Source: Trichosporon coremiiforme
Taxonomy: Eukaryota; Basidiomycota; Tremellomycetes; Trichosporonales; Trichosporonaceae
DNA length: 64,000 bases
NCBI GenBank assembly: GCA_039545355.1
Contig: BCJJ01000016.1
Coordinates: 868,001 to 932,000 of the forward strand
Reading direction: 5' to 3'
Within the stretch, counting starts at the first letter, position 1. Each line of letters starts with the position of its first letter. Both the position numbers and the translations under genes were made by a program. Under the pieces are notes generated by a model. It searched no databases. It worked only from the letters and a program-made list of their open reading frames with translations, and was not told the origin of the DNA. Positions 20,588 through 32,384 of this stretch are shown here, piece after piece.

Positions 20588-22795
20588 ATGGGCAAGGCGC
20601 AGGTCAAGAAGAAGACAGACGCCTCAAGGCGTCACAACCCCATCCGTGTCCCCGATGCGCACCTCGGCGGAGGACGTGCTGAGGGCAAGAACCCCGCCAA
20701 GGAGCGCCAGATGCTTCCCATCCTCGACAAGGTGAGCCTTCCCTCGTGTGTCTTCCCCGCCGGACTCAGTGGATGCTGTATTCCTCGTTTGCAGGGAAGG
20801 TGCCACGCTGCTGACCCGCCTTGTCTCCAGCTGACCCTAGCTCCGTGCTCCGGAAGCCAGCGACCGATCCTGGGCGTGCGCGGCAGTGTGCAACCTGATC
20901 CAAAACGATGCGGCGACTCGACGACTCTTCCAGGGCCGCAACGTTGTCGGACTCCTGATCGAGCGTCTCAGCGACTCTTCGGATGACGTCGTCGTCGAGG
21001 CTTCGGGTGCGCTGCGGAATCTGGCGATCGACGGCGGCCACGAGCTCTGCGGCGAGATGTTCAACAAGGGCGTTGTGCCGCACGTCATCACTCTGGCTGG
21101 CAAGATCTCCTCCGCCCTCGATGCCTGGGATACGATCGACGGTGAGGGACGCCAGGCGCTTGTTCTCCTTGCCGAGAACGTGATCACGCTCATCTGGTGT
21201 CTTGCTGAGGCGAACCACAAGACGCTCGCTGCTATCAACGCCGCTGGAACTGAGGGACTGCTCGCCAAGATTCTCTCTGCGCGCTCTGGGCTGAACCCCG
21301 GCGTCGTGCTTGCTGCTGGTATGTTAAACCTGCGACCATAGCTAACAGAAAAACAGCTCAGGCGCTCTACGCGCTTACGCAGGACAACGAGCCCTTCACG
21401 CGTGCGCTCCTCGCCAGCCCGGGCGTCGTCGACACGCTCGTGCAGATCGTGACTGCGGACCACGCGCCCCTCGAGCGCGACCTGAAGGGCAAGGGCAAGG
21501 GCAAGGCGAAGGAGGTTGCTGCCGAGGTCGATGCCGAGTTCGACGACGGGCGCATGCTGCTCACCCGTCTCCTGGCGGCGGGCACGCTGCTGAACGCGAT
21601 CGAGCCGGGATCGAAGCGTGACACGATCAACCTCTCCGCTCTGACGACCGATGTCGTCCTCCCTCTCGCCACGTCGCTGTTGGACGTCTCGATTCCCTCC
21701 GTCGTCGAGCGTGTGGGCCAGCTCGTCTCCGATCTTCCCGGCGAGTCCGTCCCGGTGCAGAAGGACATCAAAACCGACCACCGTCCCCCGGCAGCGCTGA
21801 AGCTGGAGCGCGTCGAGCGCGCCCTGCAGGCCGTGACTCTGGCTTTGGAGATTCTGACTGGGCTCTGTGCTGGCCTCGAGGACGCGGTCGAGGAGGAGGG
21901 CGACGCCTCGGACGCCGAGATGGAGGACGCGCAGGACGACGAGACGCTGATCGCCGCGGGCCGCGCGCCGGGCAGTGCCGGCCCCTCCGCCGCCCCGGCA
22001 AAGGTGAACAGTGCCGGACTCCCGCGTCTCCTCTCCATCCTCCCCGAGCGTCTCGTCAAGCTCGCCACGCTCACCCCCCTCTCGCTCCCGCCCTCCGACG
22101 ACGCCTCCCCTCACCCCCCGACAACCGCGGCCCTGAGCGCGCTCCACCTCCGCGCCCTCGAGGCACTCAACAACCTCCTCCTCTCGACCGTGGCCGCGGT
22201 GCAGAACGGGGAGAAGCTCTCTGTCCCCGCCGCCGAGCTCTGGGCCGCGCTCTTCCCGATCGTGCGTGCCGAGGGCGCTCCCCCCGCCGATGCCTCGGCC
22301 CGCGGACAAGAGTTCCGCAAGGCGATCCAAGAAGCCGCCCTCGGATGTGTGTGGGGCTGTGCGCGCTCCTCCCCTGCTTCCCTCTCGCCTTCCGCCTCTG
22401 AAGAGGAGCTCCTGACGCAGGTTGTCAACTCGTCCATGTCCGTCGATGCGCAGGTGCGCGCGATCGAGACGCTGGCCGCCCTCGCGGCGCGTCCCGGCGT
22501 CTCAGTCCAGGAGAACGGGCACATTGGCGCGTGGCTCGCCGGTCTCGTGCTTCCCAACTTGCCCTCCACCCCTATCCTGATTGCGGCCCTCAACGCGCTC
22601 ATTGATGTGTACTGCGACGAGACGCGGGACTACGACTCTAACTGGTCGTACACGGAGCCGCTGGCTAAGAATGTCGCCAGGATCCGCGGCGCCCTCAGGG
22701 GGGTGGATAAGAGGAAACAGCTCCAGCTCCGCATGCAGGCCGACGAGATCTATGACAACCTCGTGGCATTTATCAGGTGGAGGCGGTCGCTCTAA
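20588..22795 (+). CDS. SYO1: SYO1-like symportin, ribosomal protein import chaperone
   Basis: Three exons (20588-20731, 20841-21318, 21357-22795) join in frame to 686 residues, close to the length of known Syo1. The protein starts MGKAQVKKKTDASRRHNPIR, a basic N-terminus as in the family, then ARM/HEAT repeats: ALRNLAIDGGHELCGEMFN, then VLLAENVITLIWCLAEAN. An acidic loop lies near residue 360. The end block is RIRGALRGVDKR followed by ADEIYDNLVAFIRWRRSL. Syo1 brings Rpl5 and Rpl11 into the nucleus together with Kap104 and feeds the 5S RNP. The first intron (20732-20840) is placed by frame: an in-frame TAG just before its CTGACCCTAG end forces that acceptor. Confidence 0.87.
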
Positions 22796-22979
22796 GTGCG
22801 AGAGGAGCGAGTGGGGCTGGCTGGGGACGTAATAGGCACAGGCTGAACTGTGTAGGATACCCGTAGACACTCTGGCTGGCAGAGGGGTATATAGAAATGC
22901 ATTACTTTTTGGATTCTCACTACGAGATGACGTCTTGGTTGTCTTGGTTCTCTATGAAGTTGAAGGCAGACGTGCGGGA

Positions 22980-24341
22980 CTACTTCTTCTTGCCCCCACG
23001 CCTCCTCGGCTTGCGCTTCTGTGTCGTCTCCTCATTCTCCATCCAGCTCTCGTCCACCTCGACCTTCTCACCCTCCTGTCCCACTCCAGCGCTCAGGGCA
23101 GCAGTCTCAGCAGCCTCAGCAGCCTGGACCGCCTCAATCGCGGCCGGCGCCGACGCAAGCGCAGCGGCAGCCTCGCGCTCGGCTTCTTTGCGCTTCCTCT
23201 CTTCACGCGCGCGCATGGCGACTTCGGAACCCTTCTCGATCGTGTCATCCCGGGCTTCCTCCTCCTCGTCCTTCCACTTCAGCATGGCCCCGAGCTCACC
23301 CGTAACAAGGGCGAGGAGGAGAGGCCCCAGGGAACAGGCCGGGGACAGGTAGAGCAGCGCCGGCTGCGCGCGGCCCTGGATGTTCATCGCCACGACCGTC
23401 ACGACCAGGCCGAGAACGTAGGAGATCATGGCGGTGTAGAAGTACTTCTTGCCAAAGTTGGACTTTGGGGACACGGCGTGCTGAGGGCGCGAGCGGGCGT
23501 ACAGTTCCAGGTCGAAGCGGAGACAGAGCGCGATCATGAGTCCCGGGACTACGACGTCGCCCAGCCCGAGCATTGCGAATTCACCCTTCTTCGGCGCCTG
23601 CAGCTTGATCGGCGCGTCGATGCCGCGCGCGACCGTGACCATGACGGGGGTGCAGAAGACCCAGAAGATGTCGTAGGCCAGCAGGGCGCCCAGGAGCGCG
23701 AAGGCGGTGATGAAGGAATCGAGACGGAGGAAGGCGAGGGCCGCGGTCGCGAGACAGAGGGCGAGGAAGTTGGACAGGAGCCAGTGACGGTCGAGCGGGA
23801 TGTAGAGGAGGGGCAGGAGGAGGAAGGGCAGTGCGAGCAGGGAGGAAGTCTTGAACTTGGCGTGGAAGGTTTCTGTTTGTCAGCTGAAAACGCTCACATA
23901 GCTGTGTGGTACGACGGAGTACTTACGCCTGAACCCGCGGCTGACACGGACATGCCACTGCTGCTGCTTGAGGCCCATCGCCTCCGCAACCCCATTGAGC
24001 ACGTAGCCCATGGTCGAGTACACGGCAAACATGCCCGCGAGCGTGAAGTATCCGCCGAGCACAATGTCAATGTACTGCTTCGGCAGCCACTTGAGGACAA
24101 AGTACAGCGCGAGCAGCACGACGCTGCCGAGCACGGGGAAGAGGAGCGTGTCGCCCAGCGTGAGCGTTTCGTCCTCGTCGTCTTCGTCGTCCGACTCGTC
24201 CTCAAGGAGCAGCTTGCGCTTCGCACGCTTCTCACGCTTCAGCTTGGCGCGCACACTCGCCGGAGTGCGGAGAGACTGGTGCGCGCCGAGCACAAGCGGC
24301 AGGAGCGCCTGTCCCAGCAAAGAGACGTAGGAGACCTCCAT
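22980..24341 (-). CDS. Signal peptide peptidase (presenilin-type intramembrane aspartyl protease)
   Basis: The first exon encodes MEVSYVSLLGQALLPLVLGA, a lysine-rich and acidic cytosolic loop, and TM segments. A short intron (about 23875-23926) follows, then the catalytic half. All three family motifs are present: AYDIFWVF with the first catalytic Asp, LGLGDVVVPG (GxGD) with the second, and QPALLYL (PAL). About nine hydrophobic segments can be counted. The cytosolic tail is long, charged and ends in a basic KRKPRRRGGKKK, so an ER-retention type role of the lysines is conceivable. The enzyme cleaves leftover signal peptides and type II membrane segments in the ER membrane. It converges with SYO1, 184 bp away. 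Confidence 0.92.
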
Positions 24342-25930
24342 GATCTCTTGTCCTCTAGGTCAGAATTCGAAAGTCAAAGGAGAGGCCTGAGATGCGACCC
24401 GGGAGATCGATGAGATGCCGAGCAATAAAGAGTCGGCGGAGAACGAAAGAGGAAGGATTAGGAGGCTCCAAAGAGAGGAGGAGCTCCTGATGCGATTATG
24501 CGATTGTAAGGAGCGTGATGTCGTTGATGGAGAGAAGACATCGATCCAACATTTCGAACGGGTGGAGGTCTCAGTCGCGTCAGCGTGGAGGGGACGCCAC
24601 GGCCAACACCGCGACACGTGGCGTGGCGTTTGGTCGTGGCGATTTCGACCACTTCTGTTCAAACCCGCTACAATGCCCCTATGCAAATGTCAGGCAGTCC
24701 ATCATTGAAGATACGAACCTCTTGAAGACTTACACGTTACATGAGCGATGCTGGGAGATCTTACCTTCTCGGAGGATACGACGAAGGTTGTGAAGTCTAA
24801 ACCAAGGCAGGCCAAGTCACTTTCCTCCGACGAACTGACGAGGTGCGACGGCGTGACGCTCAGTACCCATCGCGTCGCGCTCGTCGCGTCACTTGACCCC
24901 TTCATTGACTTCGTCATGTGACTCAAACCATCTGCGGTACTCTAAAGTGGGTACGCGTCACCCTCTGAGCAGGATGAAGCTGACAGTACCGAACATTTCG
25001 AATGAAACCAATAACGCAACCACGATCATCGGCTGCCACTCCGGTGGTAGAGTTCGCATTCCTCACTGAGACTCGAGAGTCCTCCGAATTTGGTGCCCGA
25101 CCACCAGCTCATCCGTGGAGATCTCGTCAAGGTTGCATTCATATGTCTCGGAGCAACTCACCATGCGTCCCAGCATGCTTTGTTGTGAGTGGTCAGTGCG
25201 TCTGTCAGTGAACGAATCGGGTTCGTTCGATTTCACCAGAGCCAATGTAGGAGACAACGGAGTGTTCTGTACATGCATGATCATTACAACGGCAGTATGT
25301 ATTGACAACTTAACTTCGATCAACAGCGACGTTAACGTGCACGTAGCGTGGGTGGTCGTGACAGTGGAGCGGAGCGGCGGCGGCAGCGGATTACGGCGGG
25401 CACTAGGCGCTAGCGTGTGTATCGAGTGGCAGGTGGATGCGGGGTGACATGCGCGGCAGAGGCAGCGCAGGGGATCTCGGGAATGGTGACATGCGAGGTG
25501 GTGGAGCAGTGCGTGGTACGTGTGGTAGCGATGCAGGTTGGCTGGTGTATTGTTGCGGGGTTTTAGTTGGTTTTGTGCTGAGTCTAAAGAGTAGGGTGGT
25601 TTGAGGGTGAGGCGTGGGAAACTGGCGTCGCTGGCGTTGCGGGCGGCGTTGCGAACAATTGTCACAGCGGCGCAGGAACATGGCAGTGCAAAAGTTTCGT
25701 TTTTCGTGTTTGGTCGTTTTCAATGATTTGGTGTGCGAGATTCGTGGTTCGTTTTGCGTCAGGTGCGAGCGAGTGCATTCAGTGCTTGCGATGGCGCTAA
25801 ATTGTCTCGGGGCGAGCGGAGCGTTGAGGGTGCTTGGCGCCGCGAGGAGCCGTATGAGTGTGGGGTGGGTTTCTCGGAATGTCTCCAGCTCATGAGTGAC
25901 GTTTCCACTTGTGGCGATTGACAGCAGTGC
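24342..25930. other. Intergenic region
   Basis: This gap lies between the signal peptide peptidase start and the 3' end of the next minus-strand gene. It is less GC-rich than the coding regions. A 200-codon minus-strand ORF (25063-25665) has His/Arg/Pro-rich composition with no family features. I see no supported gene. Confidence 0.45.
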
Positions 25931-26887
25931 TCACGGGGTACGAGGCGTGACGATGCGCTGCTGCCGACGCTTACGCCTCGCGCTGCCCGCACCAAGACCA
26001 GCAAGCCCGATCGACTTGTACACGACTTCTTCGCCCGAGGCTGTGATCGGCGAGAGACGACGGGAGCGGCCGCGCTCAGTGCCCTCCGAGTCCTCGCTGT
26101 CAGAGTAGCGGGCAGAGTGGGGAATGAGGGACGTTCCGAACTCGCGCGCCTCAACGTTGAAGAGCATCTGCGCGATACCAGCATCGACGGGAGGAGGGGG
26201 AAGCGCAGGAGCGGCGTAGCGCGAACTGTAGCGGACACCAAAGCCAGGGGGAGGGTTCTTGAAGCCCAAGCCGTGCAGCTGGGATCCGCTCTCGCTCTCA
26301 GTCTCGGCGTGAGGAGACGGCGGCGAGTGGCGCACCGGCTCGTCGTACTCGAACTCGCGGCTGGTCTGGGGCGTGATGAGGACAGGCGTCTTCAGCGTCG
26401 GGCTGCCCATGCCACTGCTGTCGACGCTGCCCCGGCGGTAAGCCGACCACGCTAGCGGCGCAACCTTGCACATGCGGTTCGCGTACAAGTTGGCCACGGA
26501 ACCCTGTCGGATCTGCTCCTCGATGCGCGCCTGCTCCGCCTGCTCGCGCGCGCGCTGTGCGGACTCGATGGCAGAGGCGTCCAGCTCACTGATGTCGGAG
26601 GCATCGCTGCGGATGAGTGTTGGTCGCCGCGGGGAGCGGAGCACCTCATCCTCGTTCGCGGCTACGTCGGTGGTTTCAGTCTTGTAACCGTACCCAAGCA
26701 GCGCTGAGAGGGCCGCCAGCGGCTTGCCCGCTGCTGTGGGCTGGGTGGTCGCCTTTGTCGGCGCCGGAGGGGCAAGAAGGGGCCTTTGCTCGGGCTGAAC
26801 GTCAGCTGATTGAACATGGAGGAGTAGAACAGCGGAGATACTCACGTTCTGCGCAAAGCAGCAGGTCAGCCAGCGCAGACCGAACAT
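25931..26887 (-). CDS. Hypothetical protein with N-terminal Cys pair
   Basis: Two exons flank a 51-nt intron whose length is a multiple of three, so the frame stays open through it; GTGAGT and CTGACGTTCAG ends argue for splicing. The product is then about 301 residues. It starts MFGLRWLTCCFAQN, a hydrophobic Cys-Cys N-terminus that could be palmitoylated (inference). Then come AALSALLGYGYKTETTD, SPRRPTLIRSDASDISELDA, a helical AREQAEQARIEEQIRQG stretch (about residue 115) and NLYANRMCKVAPLAWSAYRR. The rest is disordered with PPPP and a basic tail SARRKRRQQRIV. I do not recognise the family. An in-frame ATG at 26965 is an alternative start. Confidence 0.6.
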   Translation of the reverse strand: MFGLRWLTCCFAQNVSISAVLLLHVQSADVQPEQRPLLAPPAPTKATTQPTAAGKPLAALSALLGYGYKTETTDVAANEDEVLRSPRRPTLIRSDASDISELDASAIESAQRAREQAEQARIEEQIRQGSVANLYANRMCKVAPLAWSAYRRGSVDSSGMGSPTLKTPVLITPQTSREFEYDEPVRHSPPSPHAETESESGSQLHGLGFKNPPPGFGVRYSSRYAAPALPPPPVDAGIAQMLFNVEAREFGTSLIPHSARYSDSEDSEGTERGRSRRLSPITASGEEVVYKSIGLAGLGAGSARRKRRQQRIVTPRTP

Positions 26888-29800
26888 GGTGTTTTTGGGA
26901 TAGGTGTCGAAGTAGAAGGCTGGATGGTCGCGATAGGGTTTGGCGAACAACCAACAGTACAACAAGAAGATAGTAGGAGAACAAGCTAGTTCAACTCAGC
27001 GCCGATGTCGAATCTGAGCCGCGATGACGAGCGATTGGGCCATGCCAACCAAATATAAAGATAGCAAGACCGAATGTCCAAGACCAAGTTGAGTTGGCCA
27101 CCTGGGTGCTGAGTGGTCGTGCCAATTGCTGCCGTGTGACGTCGTCAGAGGCGTGCAGCGGCTGTGCTCAGGTGCTGTATGAACAAGAGGGAGCGAGAGC
27201 ACCGGGGACCAGAGGCGTTCGAAGTTCGAAGCGGGGGCAGAGACAAGGGAGAGGGCAGGTGCGAGTGCCAGCGCTCGGACCGGTGTGTGTATGGGTGTCT
27301 GTGTGCGTGTGTTTGTGTGAGCGAGTGAGTTGCCACACAGAAGTTTTGATCTCTTTTGGAATGATGGAAGAGGGTGAGGTGAGGGGGAAGCAGCGATGCG
27401 GGCGCGGTCTGCGGCGAAGTGCGGGTGCGAGCTCAGTGGGATCGGTAAGATCGGTGGGTGGTTCGGACCAGAACAATCTCACCTCCCCTTTAAGTAGCGT
27501 TGGGCCTGTGCGTGCAACCTGCGCTCTGGACGTCGTAGGAATCGTAGGTGCGTGCGGTCTCGTAATCTTGAACTATCCTGAACGTTGGACCCTGCACCTT
27601 AGTTATCGTAAGGGAGGCAAGGCATGCGGGCTAGTGAAGGCATCAGGAGGCGACAGGCAGACCCGACATGGCGTATCGCGCCAAGGGATGGGTGCGCGCA
27701 GGTGTCAGTGAACGGATGTAGCCGTCGGGGCAGGACTGTCAGCAACAAGAAACGACCGAGGGCACAGGACAACGACGACGCCTTGAACGCCCAGGACGCC
27801 CGGCGCCAGCATACGCCAGTGTACGCCATGATGCCAGCGGCATCCAGAGTTTAAACGTTTTGTGGGGAACCTTTCAGGCACTGCGCTAGCGAGAACGAGG
27901 GAACGGAAGATCGAGGGAGTTGATGCCTAGGTGTGATAATGAAGGATGGGTTAGGCCCAAAATGATGGGTGCTGACACGGTGTACGGCAGCGCGAAGGCG
28001 GCAGCGGCAGAGCCAAAGGGCAGACTTCGCGACTGGGTTGGGGCGAGCTAGGCTCCAGGAGGACGGCGCGGGAGAGCTATGTCGATGTGACCTTGACGGG
28101 TCCATGGGGTGACAGGTGCGTGACCGTCAGTCAGGACACCGGGGCGGTATGGGTCTTACGCCTGCTTGGTGCATAGTGCGACTGAGAGGTCGCGAAATTC
28201 TGACCCGATCGCACCAGCTGAGCACGGACGCGAGCGTCTCGAGGACAGGCAGCCGTCAGCTGTACGTCAGTCCATCAGTACGATCGCTGGCGACGAGGTC
28301 CTTAGTGCCAAGACGTGCGAGCGTTGGCGAGTGGTTGGAGGCGCTAGTCCCGCATGCGGTGTCTTGCAATGTTTTGCCGAGAGTGGCTTGCAGCGGACGA
28401 ACAAGTGACCAGGGCACGAGCGCGGGAGCTCGCTCCGTCAGTGCGTCGACGAGCACTGACTGATGCGTGGATGAGTGCGATGCAGTGGATGGTGGAGTGT
28501 GGGATGCGATGTCGGTCCAGCGTCATGGACGGAGGGTGGAATGCTGCCCGTTCGGTGCAGTTGTACGTAGGTGTGCTGCAATCCGCAATCACGACCTCGC
28601 AATGTCCTTGCAATGTCCTGACCCTGTGACGTTATCTCTACCCGTACCCGATCTCTGGGGCCACTGCTCCGCCAACAGCAGGTGATGGTGACGGGCCAGT
28701 GTCGGGCACTGAGCTCGCATCGCTCGCTAACTTCCCAGCTGTGCCAGGGCGATTCCAGGGAGATCAAGCAATTCATTACCGGTGCTCGCATCATTCCAGA
28801 CAACAACCTGGCATTCATCGACGAAATCAAGGTTCAACTCCGCCCGCAAGGGTGCGCAAGGGGTGGGGTATGTGGGGTTAACATCGTACTATCGAACGAG
28901 ACATTCGATAATCTCGGCCAACATGTTCCCCCGCGTCGCCCAAGGACTCAGACTGGTCACGTTTTGTGGGGTAACAACTTCGTCAGAGCAGAGGTCTGGC
29001 AGGCATTGAAACCTGCCAATCACGCGGTCCCCGAACGCAGGTGACCGGCATCGCATTGTCTATCGCCGATGATGGGGAGCACGCACATGACTGGCCCGGC
29101 ACGGCGACGGACAACAAGCACATATGAATAGGCAGCGGGAGGAGTAATGAACTGCGCCGAGGGCCCCGCCGCCGTGGCTTGCAAGCATCGGCCCATCGTT
29201 TCTGTTGTTTGTTTGCTCGCTCGTGGTCTGGCCATGCTCACTACTGCGGGCGGAGCTGCACAGCACGGCTCGGCAGCGCGGACCGATTCTCCTCCCACTC
29301 TTGCTACCAAATCCTCTCGGTCTCTACCCCGGCAGCTGCAAAGATCTGGGGATTGGGGATCTGACAGTGTTCGCTGTGCTCCATTACTTTTGCCCAATGC
29401 AGTAAGCATCCCGGGTCAAATCCGCGGCCGTCGCGGTGGGTTGTTCCAGGCGTTCCAGACAGTCGTCGCTGGCGTCGTAAGTCGTAGGTTGGTGGTGATC
29501 GGTGAATTTCCATATTTTGACTTTTTCCACCCACCTGGAGTTGCAGTCTCCGATACTAACGTCCGCTGAATGTCGGCATTTGGTTTCGCACTGGGCCTAT
29601 CATCAGCAGCCCTGAGCAGCTGTCTGTGTGGGGAGATTCAAGGAGAGCTTTCTGGCAACAGTTTGCATGTCAGAGGGGCTCAAACCGCTATCTCGGCCGT
29701 GGCTTGCTTAGTTCGATGGAGAGAGAATTGCTTCCCGCCCCAAAAACGAGGCGTGCGGCATGTGTCAGGTCAGGCGGATGGCACCCAGTGCTGGTGGGTT

Positions 29801-32384
29801 GCCTCACGTACTAGACAAGCTTAATGCGGTTAGGACCCAGCCATGTCGTAACGTTTCGGATAGGTCAGTATGGTCTGCTTCTTGTTTCTGGTTGGACTGG
29901 CCGCAGATTCTAGTGCGACTGCGACAGCGGAGGCATGCAAGGCGGACTGACGGACGGTTTAGTTAGTTTTCTTCAACTTTTATGAACTCCGCATCACATC
30001 TGATTAACTACAATCAGCCGGTAGCGTCGGGTCTTCATCGCAAAGTGCTACGCTAGGCAGATCTTATCCAACGAGTCCCACTTATCACTGCGAAGTGGGT
30101 GCTCTGGCGTTTCGTTGAACACCTAGAATCGGCCACGGACGCCTGACTCAGGACGGTTGTTTGTGGCTAGACTCGTGGCGCTCCAACGAGCAACAAGGTT
30201 CCAGCAATCCGCAACAACGTGTGTTACGAGATCTCAGTTGGACCGCTCCGGCGGCCGGGAGGATCGACCAGTGAGACCGAGGGCGGGTCAGTGTACATTG
30301 TGGAGAGTGCTGGCATTGGCCGCTTCCGACTTCGGCAACACGTAAAGGAAGACGTTGATGACCGCACCCCTCTCGCTCAACAGCACTGTGGCTTACAATA
30401 TGGTCGTGTTGTTCATGGATCAGCCCTTAGTCAATGCATAACCCCCAGTGCTCTCGCTAACCATAGTACTATGCTCCACGATCTCGACGAGACTAAGCTC
30501 TCGCGGCGGTCGGTGTAGCCCATCCGAAGAGTCTTACCTCGTGTCAGAGTGTTCTACATCCCCTAGTTTGCTCACAAGGGCGAGCACGACAGCAATCCTC
30601 AGCTGACAGTGAGATCCGGCAGGCGCCGTCTCCATCTGGCACTTCCTAGCACCAATCTCGCAACAAGCTAGCATGTCCTCCGTTGACATGGCGTCATCTG
30701 AATCTCAAGAGGTCCGCCCGTCGAAACGGGGTCTCCACGTCTCCAGAAAGCAACCGGCGCTATCTGTGGTATGTCCGTCAGAACTGCGATAGCGCGGTAG
30801 CCATATCTTGAGAAATCGCCAGTTTTGTTCGACTTTCCAGAATCCGTGAGATCCCGGGCTGCACTATGCCTCTAGCTGATCTGGAAGACAGAGCACGGAC
30901 CTCCTGTTCTTGTCTCCACTAGCTTTTGAAAGCCTGAGTGTCCCATCCTGCGATACACCCCAGAACGCAAGGTACGGTTGCGATAGCATCGGCAGGCTGC
31001 ACAGGCACGCCCGGAAGCGCAAACCCGGCGTTTCTGCGCGCTGCGATACCCGGCTGTCAGAGGCACCAGTGCGCCGTCTGCGAGCTAGCAGACAAACAAT
31101 TGTCGTGCGTACTTCTCACCGTCCTCGCCATCCGTGTTCTTCGACTTCGCCCACCCTCCAGAATCCTGGCAATGCCTCACCCAACAACAATACCAAAGAG
31201 AGGCGTCCGAGGCGCGATCACTCCGATCACTCCCCGTAGTCGCCGGAACTGGTTGGAGGGGTGATCCGAGCGCCGATGTGCTCGGACGTGAGCCTTCTGG
31301 GGTCGTTCTTCTGCTGTCGTACGGCGTTATCAATTGCTGGAACGATGTGATCAGTGGCGCTGGGAAGTTCCCCGCCACGGATGTGCACTGACGCTCAACT
31401 TGACGTTGGCGACAGTGCTCACTGCTGGAATACGATGCTTGGCTTGCGAGGTGGGCATGAGAAGCATGAGCGCGCAGATAGCTGGAACGTGATTGTTCCT
31501 CGAACGCCACACTGTGTTTCCGCAGCCCCCGCTCTGCGCCGCTCCGCGACTGCGGCGACCAGCCCTTGCCTTGTTGCCAAGCCAGGACACGGCGCTCTGA
31601 CGATGCCTCGGACCGTTTCGCCACACGCCGAAACCTAATGCGTGGCATCAGGCTGTTGGTCTACGCCAGTGGCTGGGCGAGGCACGAGCACGTTGAGGTG
31701 CTATCTCCGAGCGACATCCATTGGAGGTTCGTGGTTAGCTGTCGCGTAGTGGTGAAAACGCCATTTCGGCGCTGCATTCAGTAACTCTGTGGGAACCTCA
31801 ATTGTAAGAGGTAGGTCGTGATAGAGCAGCAGTGAGTTGCTGAATTGCTCTACAAGGTCAGTTGGCTGCACCGACTGTCTCCACTTGGCAAGTCATCTGA
31901 TCTGTCATGATTGACAGTGATACACCCAGCATGTGTCAGGTGAGCCGCTGAAATCCGAGGCCTGTCTCATCGACGCCAGCACGCCAACAAGCCTGTCTCA
32001 AACCTTCTGAAAGCTGCTTGAGCATTGTCAGTGCAGTAAGTGATGCCAACCGGACAGGTTGAAGGCTTCCTTCGCACCTGCGCCTGTGCCGGAACGCGGT
32101 CCGAGACCGTCGCGCCGCTCAATGGGGAGTGCAACACATGACACAGCCAGCCACCCCCCGCACGCGGTACAGGGTTCCCCCCCCTCGCCCGCAGTTGCCG
32201 AACAAGTTCTCCAGCACCATGCCATATCTTACAGTACACACATACACTTGCGTCGCCGCGGCTAAGCGCAGCCACGACGTCGGATTACCGCACGTTCTCC
32301 CGCTCAGCGCGCTACACCGCGTCACCCGACGTCCGAATCGGGACGCCTCAACGTGGTCAGACATTCACACCCGCCTACCGCTGT
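26888..32384. other. 5.5-kb gene-poor region
   Basis: All ORFs are short (mostly under 150 codons), overlap in several frames, and give translations without hydrophobic cores or family motifs. GC content is visibly lower than in genes. No terminal repeats, reverse transcriptase or transposase motifs were seen. A GT-rich low-complexity patch lies at about 27285-27320. A GGTTCAACTCC box at 28830 resembles a tRNA B box but has no matching A box. The region could be regulatory, code for noncoding RNA, or be remains of decayed mobile DNA. Confidence 0.5.

Noticed and set aside
20837..22330. 497-codon minus-strand ORF opposite SYO1
   Set aside because: Its translation is Gly/Arg/Glu-biased low complexity and it mirrors the well-supported SYO1 exons; it is an effect of GC-rich third positions.
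22935..24413. 492-codon plus-strand ORF opposite signal peptide peptidase
   Set aside because: Charged low-complexity translation without family features; the opposite strand carries all catalytic motifs of the peptidase.
25063..25665. 200-codon minus-strand ORF between signal peptide peptidase and the 301-aa gene
   Set aside because: His/Pro/Arg-rich with no family features, no clear splice or promoter context; possibly 3' untranslated sequence.
27094..27711. 205-codon plus-strand ORF in the gene-poor block
   Set aside because: It includes a translated GT-rich simple repeat (VCVWVSVCVCLCERVS) and otherwise lacks protein-like organisation.
28790..28860. tRNA-like B-box string GGTTCAACTCC
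   Set aside because: No A box at the right distance and no cloverleaf could be folded by eye.
31085..31648. 187-codon minus-strand ORF in the gene-poor block
   Set aside because: No domain, biased composition, and competing ORFs on the other strand over the same bases.
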